A stretch of DNA of 59,251 nucleotides from Bacillus sp. AFS059628 (GTDB taxonomy: Bacteria > Bacillota > Bacilli > Bacillales > Bacillaceae_G): NCBI RefSeq assembly GCF_002571225.1, contig NZ_NVEC01000080.1, positions 10,271 to 69,521 on the forward strand, read 5' to 3'. A program made the translations under genes and the position numbers. The notes below the pieces were generated by a model. That model was not told the origin of the DNA. It did no database searches and saw only the letters and a list, made by a program, of their open reading frames with translations. This document shows positions 47,786 to 55,656 of the stretch, piece after piece (within the stretch, counting starts at the first letter, position 1; every line of letters begins with the position of its first letter).

Positions 47786-47810
47786 GAAAAAACCTACTTA
47801 CAGCAGTAGG
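47786..47810 (-). terminator. Terminator after the amidase gene
   Basis: Arms CCTACT/AGTAGG with a 6-base loop and T6 on the minus strand, about 40 bases past the stop. Confidence 0.8.
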
Positions 47811-47846
47811 CACCTATCTTTATTGTATTCATTTTTCATATATTTG

Positions 47847-48374
47847 TCATCTAAACGAAACGTACATCCGATAGACATCTGCTAAAAACTGCTGAAATTT
47901 AATACCTTGCTTCCCTAATACATTTTCAGGATCAATCTTTCTAGCTGGGTCAAGTGTTTTATGTGATACGATAGCTTTTTTCGGATTCAAGCCGAAGTTT
48001 TGACATAAATACGCATGATACCACGTAAAACGTGTATATGCTTCCCAAAAGTTAACATCGCCGCCATAACAAAGTTCAACTCCAATAGCAGCCTTATTGG
48101 CATCATAACCATATAAGTCATTATCTGTTGGCACACCATATCGAACATGATAGGCAACTTCATTTATGGGGATAATTTCTAATATTGTTTTATCATCTAT
48201 AAATGTATGTGCCGAAGCTTTCGGTTGTATTTCATTAAAATAATCCCGATTCCCGATCGCATTGCTACCAGGGTTCCCCGTATCATGACTTACAATAAAC
48301 CTTACTTTAGAAAGAGGAATTCCCGGTCGCGAACTTCCATACCCAATATAGTTACGCTCTATAGGAAACATCGC
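47847..48374 (-). CDS. N-acetylmuramoyl-L-alanine amidase (Amidase_2), catalytic domain only
   Basis: A 175-aa zinc amidase that would cut the bond between muramic acid and the stem peptide. Zinc and catalytic residues of the Amidase_2/AmpD fold are visible: IVSHDTGNPGS (first His), SAHTFIDD (second region), IGVELCYGG (Glu) and SHKTLDPARKIDP (last His and Asp). There is no signal peptide, SPOR, LysM or other wall-binding domain, unlike XlyA or CwlA. The start is placed at the ATG at 48374, but 48368 or 48386 are possible. It is 82 bases after the SOS-box gene. Confidence 0.85.
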   Translation of the reverse strand, partial: AMFPIERNYIGYGSSRPGIPLSKVRFIVSHDTGNPGSNAIGNRDYFNEIQPKASAHTFIDDKTILEIIPINEVAYHVRYGVPTDNDLYGYDANKAAIGVELCYGGDVNFWEAYTRFTWYHAYLCQNFGLNPKKAIVSHKTLDPARKIDPENVLGKQGIKFQQFLADVYRMYVSFR

Positions 48375-48456
48375 CATTACTACCAACTCCCACTTCAGAA
48401 GATTCCTTTACTTCTTTATATATGTATTCGGTAGCAATGTCCTTATCGCATATTTC

Positions 48457-48693
48457 TTACGCAAAGAGAAAATCGAAAATATTTGATGTGAATACCATAA
48501 ATAACAAAATACTTACAGCAACTCCATAAAAACCGTAAAACCAAATACAATCTTCTTTCGTATCTAAACCGAAAAATTTATTTACTGATTGTAATAATGT
48601 GCCGCGCTTACTTTGTTTGTTTCTTAATACTTCCACTCTTTCTACAACATCCGCTGGCATCATAAATCTTTGGTCTACTGTCATTTTCATCAT
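48457..48693 (-). CDS. Small membrane protein behind SOS-like boxes, unknown family
   Basis: A 78-aa protein with a hydrophilic, charged N-terminal part (about 1-48, including VVERVEVLRNKQSKRG) and a C-terminal hydrophobic stretch from WFYGFYGVAVSILLFMVFTS to the end (FDFLFA). That suggests one membrane helix, or a short hairpin, with the N-terminus inside. I do not recognise its family, and it has no LysM or YneA features. AAGGAGAG precedes two adjacent ATGs. The promoter carries LexA/DinR-like sites; the amidase follows on the same strand. Confidence 0.7.
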   Translation of the reverse strand: MMKMTVDQRFMMPADVVERVEVLRNKQSKRGTLLQSVNKFFGLDTKEDCIWFYGFYGVAVSILLFMVFTSNIFDFLFA

Positions 48694-48736
48694 TTATCTC
48701 TCCTTAAAATCATTTCCGTTTTGTTTATCTAAGGAA

Positions 48737-48772
48737 AGTATAGCACGTTTGTTCGTACAGAACAAGCGTTCT
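48737..48772 (-). promoter_or_regulatory. Extended -10 promoter overlapped by two SOS (LexA/DinR)-like boxes
   Basis: The -10 is TGCTATACT on the minus strand (48745-48737), with TTGTTC as a weak -35 17 bases further up. Box A (48759-48772, AGAACAAGCGTTCT) contains the core GAAC-N4-GTTC perfectly and fits 12 of 14 positions of the B. subtilis consensus CGAACRNRYGTTYC. Box B (48743-48755, core with one mismatch) overlaps the -10/spacer. Two sites on one promoter would fit tight SOS repression. Confidence 0.6.
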
Positions 48773-48831
48773 TTTTATTTTTCTTTTTATTTTTCTTTTT
48801 ATTTTTCTTTTTATTTTTCTTTTTTATTTTT
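48771..48831. repeat. Tandem repeat of a 12-base unit, CTTTTTATTTTT
   Basis: Five copies, the last with one extra T, span from the SOS-like box A to the stop codon of the upstream small gene. On the coding strand this is a run of AAAAATAAAAAG. Confidence 0.9.
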
Positions 48832-49033
48832 CAGCAAACCAAGTAAGAATCGAGACTACAAAGGCGATAATCGGCCCTAATACAACCGCACCAAATATTA
48901 AAAACAGCAGTCCTTCCCCGAACACTCGAACGATACTTGTTTTCTCGACTTTCGTCGTTCTCTCGAGTTCTCCCTCTAACCTCTTAACCTTTTCTTCTAA
49001 TTGTTCTACTCGTTCCACCATTTCATTTTCCAT
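48824..49033 (-). CDS. Small coiled-coil membrane protein, XhlA-like architecture
   Basis: A 69-aa protein. Residues 1-28 form a strong coiled coil (MVERVEQLEEKVKRLEGELE), and a membrane helix follows (about 41-63, LLFLIFGAVVLGPIIAFVVSIL). This resembles the layout of XhlA, the coiled-coil holin-associated protein of PBSX-like phages, but similarity of architecture is all I can claim. The ATG at 49033 follows GAGGTG. It has no clear promoter of its own and may be read from gudB through a terminator. Confidence 0.65.
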   Translation of the reverse strand: MENEMVERVEQLEEKVKRLEGELERTTKVEKTSIVRVFGEGLLFLIFGAVVLGPIIAFVVSILTWFAEK

Positions 49034-49065
49034 ATACAACACCTCACTCTAATACTTCAACAAAA

Positions 49066-49098
49066 AAAACGTGATTCCCTTGAAAGGAATCACGTTTT
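49066..49098. terminator. Terminator after gudB
   Basis: Perfect arms AAAACGTGATTCC/GGAATCACGTTTT with T-rich tails in both directions, 15 bases past the gudB stop. Confidence 0.9.
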
Positions 49099-49112
49099 CT
49101 CACGTTATAATA

Positions 49113-50399
49113 TTATACCCAACCTCTGAAACGACTTGCTTCAGCCATTTTGCGAACACCGACCATGTACGCTGCTAAGCGCATGTTCACTTTACGAACT
49201 TGTGCTGTTTCGTAAATAGAATCAAATGATTTTACCATTACTTTTTCTAAACGTTGTTCTACTTCTTCTTCAGTCCAGTAGTAACCTTGGTTATTTTGTA
49301 CCCACTCAAAGTAAGATACCGTTACACCACCAGCACTTGCTAATACGTCTGGAACAAGTAAAATACCGCGATCAGTTAAAATTTTAGTTGCTTCTAATGT
49401 TGTTGGGCCATTTGCAGCTTCAACAACGATTTTCGCTTTAATATTATTAGCATTTTCTTCTGTAATTTGGTTCTCAATTGCAGCTGGAACTAAAATGTCA
49501 CAATCAAGTTCTAACAATTCTTTGTTTGAAATTGTATTATTAAATAATTTCGTTACTGTACCGAAGCTATCACGACGGTCTAATAAATAATCAATATCTA
49601 ATCCGTTTGGATCATGCAATGCACCGTAAGCATCTGAGATTGCAATCACTTTCGCACCTGCATCATGCATAAATTTAGCTAAGAAGCTACCAGCATTACC
49701 GAATCCTTGAACAACAACGCGTGCACCTTTAATATCAATGTCGCGTTTTTTTGCAGCTTCGCGAATACAAATTGTTACACCTTTCGCCGTTGCTGTTTCA
49801 CGTCCATGTGATCCACCTAATACAAGTGGTTTACCTGTAATAAATCCTGGTGAGTTAAATTCATCAATACGGCTATACTCATCCATCATCCACGCCATAA
49901 TTTGAGAGTTTGTGAATACATCTGGAGCTGGAATATCTTTCGTCGGTCCTACGATTTGGCTAATTGCTCGTACATAACCGCGGCTTAATCTTTCTAACTC
50001 ACGGAATGACATTTCACGTGGGTCACAGATAATTCCACCTTTACCTCCACCATATGGTAAATCAACGATACCACACTTTAAACTCATCCAGATTGAAAGT
50101 GCTTTCACTTCATTTTCTGTTACATTCGGATGGAAGCGAATTCCACCTTTCGTTGGACCAACAGCATCATTATGTTGTGCACGATATCCTGTAAATATTT
50201 TAACAGTCCCGTCATCCATACGAACTGGTATTTTCACTGTCATCATACGAACTGGTTCTTTTAATAATTCATATACTTCGTTTGGATAACCCAATTTTTC
50301 TAACGCTTCACTGATAACAATTTGTGTTGAATTCAATAGTTCAAAATGTTGTTCCCTTTGTTGTTGTGTTTTTGTTTGAGTTCCCTTTTCGGCTACCAT
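49113..50399 (-). CDS. gudB: NAD-specific glutamate dehydrogenase
   Basis: Deaminates glutamate to 2-oxoglutarate, linking nitrogen and carbon metabolism. The 428-aa protein has the active-site LPYGGGKGGIICDPR with catalytic Lys120 and the NAD Rossmann motif VVVQGFGNAGSFLAKF. In B. subtilis 168, gudB carries a 9-base duplication at VKA; here the segment NEVKALSIWM has a single copy, so the gene looks active. Two cre-like sites lie upstream, suggesting carbon catabolite control through CcpA. Confidence 0.95.
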   Translation of the reverse strand: MVAEKGTQTKTQQQREQHFELLNSTQIVISEALEKLGYPNEVYELLKEPVRMMTVKIPVRMDDGTVKIFTGYRAQHNDAVGPTKGGIRFHPNVTENEVKALSIWMSLKCGIVDLPYGGGKGGIICDPREMSFRELERLSRGYVRAISQIVGPTKDIPAPDVFTNSQIMAWMMDEYSRIDEFNSPGFITGKPLVLGGSHGRETATAKGVTICIREAAKKRDIDIKGARVVVQGFGNAGSFLAKFMHDAGAKVIAISDAYGALHDPNGLDIDYLLDRRDSFGTVTKLFNNTISNKELLELDCDILVPAAIENQITEENANNIKAKIVVEAANGPTTLEATKILTDRGILLVPDVLASAGGVTVSYFEWVQNNQGYYWTEEEVEQRLEKVMVKSFDSIYETAQVRKVNMRLAAYMVGVRKMAEASRFRGWV

Positions 50400-50449
50400 A
50401 GTAAGTAAACCCCCTGTAATTTCACTTGTTTAGTAAACCTTCATTGCCT

Positions 50450-50477
50450 AGTATACACCGTTAAATTTGGAATGCAA
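50450..50477 (-). promoter_or_regulatory. Sigma-A-type promoter for gudB
   Basis: TTGCAT, a 16-base spacer and TATACT on the minus strand, about 50 bases upstream of the gudB start. Confidence 0.5.
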
Positions 50478-50478
50478 T

Positions 50479-50492
50479 AGAAAACGCTAACA
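50479..50492 (+). promoter_or_regulatory. cre-like CcpA site upstream of gudB
   Basis: AGAAAACGCTAACA fits 13 of 14 positions of TGWAANCGNTNWCA and abuts the upstream edge of the gudB -35. Confidence 0.55.
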
Positions 50493-50515
50493 AATATATA
50501 CAAACTATTTTATAT

Positions 50516-50529
50516 TGCAAGCGTTTTCA
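50516..50529 (+). promoter_or_regulatory. Second cre-like CcpA site upstream of gudB
   Basis: TGCAAGCGTTTTCA fits 13 of 14 positions of the cre consensus, 37 bases from the first site. Nothing else is recognised in 50530-50641. Confidence 0.55.
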
Positions 50530-50641
50530 CTATCATTATAGTCCTTTTATCGCTTTTAGAAAAGTAAAATACTTAAATATTTAAATATTTTTTATTTTAC
50601 TTATACACAGCACTTTGAACTGATACATTTAAACAAAATAA

Positions 50642-50685
50642 AAAACAAAACCTTAGCTTTGTTTTATTAGCTAAGGTTTTGTTTT
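50642..50685. terminator. Terminator after mecB
   Basis: Long stem AAAACAAAACCTTAGC and its complement with a 12-base loop, T-rich tails. It overlaps the mecB stop codon. Confidence 0.85.
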
Positions 50686-51275
50686 TTCACAAAGTAATTG
50701 TGTATTTGTTCAATTGCTTGAGAATCCATTAATTCTTTACCATACTCCATGAGGCGGTAAATAGTTGCTGTAGACGGATTACCATATTCCGCTAAAATAG
50801 CTATAAAATCTGCCTTCAGTAATTGAATTTGCTCTTCTTCCTCCATCCAAAGATAGAAACGCCCATCCCACGTATATAATTTTCCGCCAGTTACATCAAG
50901 GTTATATAAACGATTCGACAGGTTAATTACGTCATCTAGTGTAGCAAACTCATACAGTATATGTTCGCTCTCATCTAGAGTCACTTGCATTTCAATAAAC
51001 TCGTCACGGAACTCATCATCTGTATCGACTTCTTGATGTTCTTTCGTTACAATTACGACCATTCCTTGCGCTTGTAGAGAAAATACTTCAACTGCAATCG
51101 GACCATCCGCTTCAAATCCTAATTCCTTATTTGCTTCTTGCATCATATCACGAAATAATTGCTGTACTTTCGGTGCATTTCTCCACAAATCTTCTTTCGT
51201 TAATCCTCGTTCAGATAAATCATCAAATGTTAAGAAAATTTTTATTTTATTGTAATTTAATCGTTCCAGCCTCAT
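50667..51275 (-). CDS. mecB: Adaptor protein MecA family (MecB/YpbH)
   Basis: Adaptor that brings substrates to the ClpC protease; MecA family members control competence and sporulation regulators. The 202-aa protein has the acidic N-terminal domain (MRLERLNYNKIKIFLTFDDLSERG), a variable linker and a C-terminal ClpC-binding domain with FATLDDVINLSNRLY and GGKLYTWDGRFYLWMEE. The position between gudB and the ypbG/F-type genes points to the second Bacillus paralogue (YpbH, MecB) rather than MecA itself. Confidence 0.9.
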   Translation of the reverse strand: MRLERLNYNKIKIFLTFDDLSERGLTKEDLWRNAPKVQQLFRDMMQEANKELGFEADGPIAVEVFSLQAQGMVVIVTKEHQEVDTDDEFRDEFIEMQVTLDESEHILYEFATLDDVINLSNRLYNLDVTGGKLYTWDGRFYLWMEEEEQIQLLKADFIAILAEYGNPSTATIYRLMEYGKELMDSQAIEQIHNYFVKKQNLS

Positions 51276-51352
51276 CTCATACCCTCCCTACGTAACCAAT
51301 GAATATAATTTTTATTATATGAAATAGAAAATAGATGGTTCTTTTCGAACAA

Positions 51353-52231
51353 CTATTCTAACATTTTTAACCAATCATCCCATTCTTCTTTCGTATCACC
51401 AATTAGTTTTTTTTGAATGTTCAACTGATCTCGAGCACTAATTTCTCCTATAAAGCAAACAGAAAAGTTCTCATTTTTTTCTTGTAACAAATTCACATTG
51501 TTCATCGCGTTCTTAAGTTCTCGTCCATCATCAAGAGAGACTACTACATATGTAGGTTGTATTTGCTCAACAGCTAACAAAATACGTTCTTCCGCTAAGC
51601 TCGACCTAATATATATCACCTCATATCCTTTTAATCGTAAATACGTTGAGAAAACAAACCCTCTCAACATATTATTTTCTAACACGACTACTTTGTGTAT
51701 AGAAGAAAATGATGATGCATTATGATACACCATCCCAAGACGAGTTTGTAAAAATGATACGACATATTGGAATTGCACCATTGTAACTTCATTGTTATTT
51801 TTTAACGTTAACAATTTATTTGACACTTGAAGAACAATACTTGCTATAACTTTTTCTGTTGCATAAATACTAAAAGCCTCGTTTAACAATGCAGAAGTTG
51901 TAATTTCATCAAATTTTAACAAAGCTTGTAGCAAATCGTCCACTAAAACAACTTCTCTATCGTAATGTAGTTCTTTTTGAACATCACTCTGCAAACGATT
52001 TCCTTCTAATAATTGAACTGCTTGTCCAATCATCATGCCGGAAGAAACCTTGTCCATTAACCATTTCAAAATTTGAATATGCTCTTCTGTATATAATCGA
52101 TGTCCCGCATGATTCCGCTTTGGGGCAATCATTTGATATCGTCTTTCCCATGCCCGAAGCGTACTCGGCTGAATTCCAATTATTTTCGAAACAGCTTTTA
52201 TGTTATATTTTCCGTTTAGAGTTGGCATCAT
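51353..52231 (-). CDS. MerR family transcriptional regulator with degenerate B12-binding-like domain
   Basis: A 292-aa regulator with an N-terminal MerR helix-turn-helix (KYNIKAVSKIIGIQPSTLRAW and WERRYQMIAPKR). A helical linker follows, then a C-terminal Rossmann-type domain like that of cobalamin-binding CarH/LitR proteins (KVVVLENNMLRGFVFSTYL). The cobalamin motif DxHxxG appears as NNMLRG, with Met in place of His, so B12 is probably not bound. Its ATG overlaps the stop of the upstream phosphoesterase gene by 4 bases. Confidence 0.85.
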   Translation of the reverse strand: MMPTLNGKYNIKAVSKIIGIQPSTLRAWERRYQMIAPKRNHAGHRLYTEEHIQILKWLMDKVSSGMMIGQAVQLLEGNRLQSDVQKELHYDREVVLVDDLLQALLKFDEITTSALLNEAFSIYATEKVIASIVLQVSNKLLTLKNNNEVTMVQFQYVVSFLQTRLGMVYHNASSFSSIHKVVVLENNMLRGFVFSTYLRLKGYEVIYIRSSLAEERILLAVEQIQPTYVVVSLDDGRELKNAMNNVNLLQEKNENFSVCFIGEISARDQLNIQKKLIGDTKEEWDDWLKMLE

Positions 52232-53004
52232 TTCCCTCCCTGTAACGTAATAATATGCGTTTGAGCAGGTGCTCGGAAACGAAGTGGAATCAAAGTTGTT
52301 CCATAGCCATTACTAACAAAAAGAGTCGCATTTGCATGCTTATATACGCCACCTTTTAAATGTTTTTTAGATGGGAATAATCGAATTTGTCCTCCATGTG
52401 TATGTCCACTTAACACAAGTGAAATTTGTTCTTTTCCAGACATTTTATTTATTATATCAGGGTTGTGGCTAATTAATATGCGAAACCCCTCTTCTTTACA
52501 ATCAGCCAACGCTAAATCTAAACGATCACGCTTCAATCCAACATCATCTACACCAAGTAAACAAATTTTCTCTCCTAATTCAGACTCAAATACAACTCTT
52601 GTATTATCTAAAACTTTCACATGATTTTCTAATAACAACGCATCTAATTCATGGTATTCAATCTCATAATCATTATTTCCCCATACAAAGTATACAGGAG
52701 CTATCGCTCTTAACTTTTGTATATTTGCAGAGATTTGCGATAAAGGGACTCCTTTTTCCGCTAAATCACCACCTATAATTACAAGATCTACTTTTCCTTT
52801 TACTTGTTCAATTAACGAATTTGAAATGAGCCTTCTATGAATATCAGATATAAAAAATACATTTACCTTTTGAAAACTTTCCGGAAACTCTTCAAATACT
52901 AAAGTATGTTCCAACACAGTATCACGCATTGCTTCTCTATACATGACAAGAAGAAATATAATACCAATAAATATGAGAGTACTTAATAAGATAATCCATA
53001 TCAT
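52228..53004 (-). CDS. Membrane-anchored metallophosphoesterase (YpbG/YkuE type)
   Basis: A 258-aa calcineurin-like phosphoesterase with an N-terminal membrane anchor (IWIILLSTLIFIGIIFLLVMY). The metal-site motifs are in order: FISDIHRR (Asp, His), IGGDLAEKG (Asp), VWGNNDYE (Asn), ISHNPD (His) and LSGHTHGGQ (two His). Substrate is unknown. B. subtilis has ypbG at this position. It overlaps the regulator gene by 4 bases. Confidence 0.88.
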   Translation of the reverse strand: MIWIILLSTLIFIGIIFLLVMYREAMRDTVLEHTLVFEEFPESFQKVNVFFISDIHRRLISNSLIEQVKGKVDLVIIGGDLAEKGVPLSQISANIQKLRAIAPVYFVWGNNDYEIEYHELDALLLENHVKVLDNTRVVFESELGEKICLLGVDDVGLKRDRLDLALADCKEEGFRILISHNPDIINKMSGKEQISLVLSGHTHGGQIRLFPSKKHLKGGVYKHANATLFVSNGYGTTLIPLRFRAPAQTHIITLQGGK

Positions 53005-53061
53005 ATATTTTTACTCCCCTCCTCATAAAGATAATCCTCAGTTTTTATAGTAATTGTTTTA

Positions 53062-53541
53062 CTAACTCTCTTGTTTTGTGGACTTACCTTTTATCGGAAT
53101 TTTTAATTCTTGCCCTACATTCACTTCATCTTTTTGTAAATCATTATACTTTTTAATTACTTCGATCCCAGTTTCATCTGAAAAATATTGCTTCGCTATA
53201 CTTTCTAAAGTTTCTCCCTCTTTCACCGTATGCGTTACGACTTTCTCAGACGATGCTTCAGACTCAGATTTAGCTGAATCAAAGAAAATAACCTCAAATG
53301 CACTTTTCCCAGCGTTATTCCCATCACTTTTCCCCTGAATATATTTATCTGTATACCATAAAATACTAATTGGTAGTAATATGAATAGAAATGTTAAAAC
53401 TCGGACGAAAATATGGTTCATTTTAAACTTTTGTTTTTTCTCTTTATTTCTATGAATTTCACTACGCGGCGGTAAACCTTCTTTTTCTTTCACTCGCTCA
53501 ACTTCTAATTCCTCTTCAAAATCAGGAATTCGTTTCCTCAT
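53062..53541 (-). CDS. ypbE: LysM-domain membrane protein (YpbE-like)
   Basis: A 159-aa protein with a charged cytoplasmic N-terminus (PDFEEELEVERVKEKEGLPP), one membrane helix (about 47-65, VRVLTFLFILLPISILWY), a linker and a C-terminal LysM domain (HTVKEGETLESIAKQYFSDE to LKIPIKGK). LysM binds N-acetylglucosamine in peptidoglycan, so it should sit at the outer membrane face. The ATG at 53541 follows AAGGTGG. Matches B. subtilis ypbE by position and layout. Confidence 0.85.
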   Translation of the reverse strand: MRKRIPDFEEELEVERVKEKEGLPPRSEIHRNKEKKQKFKMNHIFVRVLTFLFILLPISILWYTDKYIQGKSDGNNAGKSAFEVIFFDSAKSESEASSEKVVTHTVKEGETLESIAKQYFSDETGIEVIKKYNDLQKDEVNVGQELKIPIKGKSTKQES

Positions 53542-53563
53542 GTTGTTCACCACCACCTTCCAT

Positions 53564-54127
53564 TTATTTTCTTAATTGGAGTCCCATTATAAAATCTACA
53601 AGAAAGTGTGCAAAGATTGTTATAAACAAATTCCCTGTCCATTCAAATACATAACCAAAGACAAAACTAATGAAACAGACGAAACAAAACAAAAATGGCT
53701 TTTTTATATATCGAATATGTAATACTGCAAATACGAAACTCGCTATTACAATTCCAAAGTGCGTCTGTACTACACCTCTAAATAAAAATTCTTCTGCAAA
53801 GCCGATAATGAATGTAATAACGAGTAAATGCATAACTGACATTCCTTGAAACATCCTATCGTTAATACCACCATCATCAAACCAAGACTCTGGAAATACT
53901 CGCATTGCAACATAATCTAATAAGACAATACCAATCGCTAACAAGCCACCTATTATAAGTATAGACATCGGTTCCCATTTCCACAGACTATACACCGATT
54001 TTATATCTCGGAATAATATATATGCTAGTAAACAACCGATACCAATAATAATGAACTGTGTGATATACAGATTTAGCCGTATTTCTTTCGGACTCATATC
54101 TTCAATATTATGCCTTTGAATGTTCAT
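53564..54127 (-). CDS. ypbD: CPBP family intramembrane glutamic protease (YpbD-like)
   Basis: A 187-aa multi-spanning membrane protein. The active-site motif EEFLFRGVVQ (EExxxR) lies near residue 115, followed by the histidine-bearing segments FAVLHIRY and FAHFLVDF, the CPBP/Rce1-type signature. Family members are intramembrane proteases or immunity-like proteins; the substrate here is unknown. The two adjacent ATGs at 54130 and 54127 overlap the recQ stop. The open frame further upstream to 54178 lies inside recQ. Confidence 0.85.
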   Translation of the reverse strand: MNIQRHNIEDMSPKEIRLNLYITQFIIIGIGCLLAYILFRDIKSVYSLWKWEPMSILIIGGLLAIGIVLLDYVAMRVFPESWFDDGGINDRMFQGMSVMHLLVITFIIGFAEEFLFRGVVQTHFGIVIASFVFAVLHIRYIKKPFLFCFVCFISFVFGYVFEWTGNLFITIFAHFLVDFIMGLQLRK

Positions 54128-55656
54128 CATTCCCCCATCTTTTCTAGACCGAAAAGCTTTTGTAACTCTGTTTCCCAATTATAGTCGAAATCCGATTGTT
54201 GCGCTTGTCTTTTTTTATAATCTGTTTTTGTAATATGACAATAGTCACAGCAATTTTTCAACTCGTCCTCTTTTCTATAACCGAACTGTTGCAACAAATA
54301 TTCACGTCTACATCCTTTCACTTGTATCCAGGATTTCATGTTTTCTAGCTCACTATATTTATTACGTAGCCTTATTTCTACTTCAGCTATTAATCTGTTC
54401 ATAATTTCATCTGACAAGCTCTCTAACATTAATTTTCGCTGTTGTATAATTCCAAGCCGCTCTAAATGATAGCGGATGAAACGCCAATATTGTTCATTAA
54501 ATCTTGCTGCATTATAACAAATTTCTTCTACCTCTTCTATTGGTAATTCTTTCGTTTGAAACATTCTTTCTTGTAGTAAAGAGAATAAAAATTGTATTTG
54601 TGACTGACTTGGCAATTCATCTTCAATGATTGAAATTGGTAAATCGTGATCTAATGGACTACATAGTAAGATAGCTATACTCGGTTCACCATCTCTTCCA
54701 GCTCTTCCGATTTCTTGTAAATAAGAAGCTATATTAGTTGGGTAATGGAAATGAATAATATATCTCGTGTTCGACTTATTAACTCCCATACCAAAAGCAC
54801 TTGTACATATTACAAGCTGCAACTGGTCATTCATAAATTGCTGTTGAATTAACATACGCTCTTCATGTTCCATACCACCATGATAGAAAGCAACACCAGT
54901 AACGCCTTTTCCTCTTAAATATTCCGTTAAACGTTCTGTCCACGCTCTGCTTGAACAATATACAATCCCTGGCCCTTGCAAATACATAACCTGGTCCAAA
55001 AGCGCTTCTTTCTTCTCTTCTATCGTCTCCACAAATTGTACTTCCATTGCAATGTTTGGACGATCAATAGAGTATACATGCTGCGTCACATTCTTCAAAT
55101 CTAGACTTTCTGCTATATCCTGGAGCACATCTTTCGTCGCTGTAGCCGTTAATGCTAGCACCGTAGGAGACCCGATATTCTCAATGACTACATTTAGTTT
55201 TTTATAATCTGGCCTAAAATCATAACCCCATTGCGAAATACAATGGGCCTCATCGACAACAAATAATGAAATATGAACTTTCTTCAATTCTCTTATTAAC
55301 AATTCCGACTGTAACATCTCTGGCGAAACAAAAATAAATTTATATGAAGCTAATTTTTTCATCGCTTCTCTTTTTTCATGTAATGTCCGAAAACTATTAA
55401 ATGCTATCACTCGGTTTTTCACAACATATTTTAATTGTGTAACTTGATCTTCCATCAAAGATAATAATGGCGATACTACAAGTACTGTTCCTTCTTGCAT
55501 TAACCCTGGAAGTTGATAACACATAGACTTCCCTCTTCCGGTCGGAAGCATTGCTATAACATCTTTTCCTTCTAATAAATCTGTAATTACTCCTTTTTGA
55601 CCTGGACGAAATTCAGAATATCCAAACCACCTATATAAATATTCCTCAAGTTTCAT
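54127..55656 (-). CDS. recQ: RecQ family ATP-dependent DNA helicase (RecS-like)
   Basis: A 509-aa 3'-5' helicase with Walker A PTGRGKSMCYQLPG (residues 38-51), VVDEAHCISQWGYDFRPDY and QEIGRAGRDGEPS. After the helicase core there is a zinc-binding region with cysteines in KGCRREYLLQQFGY and NCCDYCH, and the protein then ends, so the usual winged-helix and HRDC domains are missing. B. subtilis RecS (YpbC) is similarly short. It overlaps ypbB by 11 bases upstream and the protease gene downstream. Confidence 0.93.
   Translation of the reverse strand: MKLEEYLYRWFGYSEFRPGQKGVITDLLEGKDVIAMLPTGRGKSMCYQLPGLMQEGTVLVVSPLLSLMEDQVTQLKYVVKNRVIAFNSFRTLHEKREAMKKLASYKFIFVSPEMLQSELLIRELKKVHISLFVVDEAHCISQWGYDFRPDYKKLNVVIENIGSPTVLALTATATKDVLQDIAESLDLKNVTQHVYSIDRPNIAMEVQFVETIEEKKEALLDQVMYLQGPGIVYCSSRAWTERLTEYLRGKGVTGVAFYHGGMEHEERMLIQQQFMNDQLQLVICTSAFGMGVNKSNTRYIIHFHYPTNIASYLQEIGRAGRDGEPSIAILLCSPLDHDLPISIIEDELPSQSQIQFLFSLLQERMFQTKELPIEEVEEICYNAARFNEQYWRFIRYHLERLGIIQQRKLMLESLSDEIMNRLIAEVEIRLRNKYSELENMKSWIQVKGCRREYLLQQFGYRKEDELKNCCDYCHITKTDYKKRQAQQSDFDYNWETELQKLFGLEKMGE

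Noticed and set aside
47847-49033. Prophage remnant
   Set aside because: No integrase, structural, portal or attachment sequence is nearby; neighbours are normal chromosomal genes in conserved order.
51276-51352. SOS box upstream of mecB (GTTC-N5-GAAC)
   Set aside because: The half-sites are in the wrong order and spacing for LexA/DinR.
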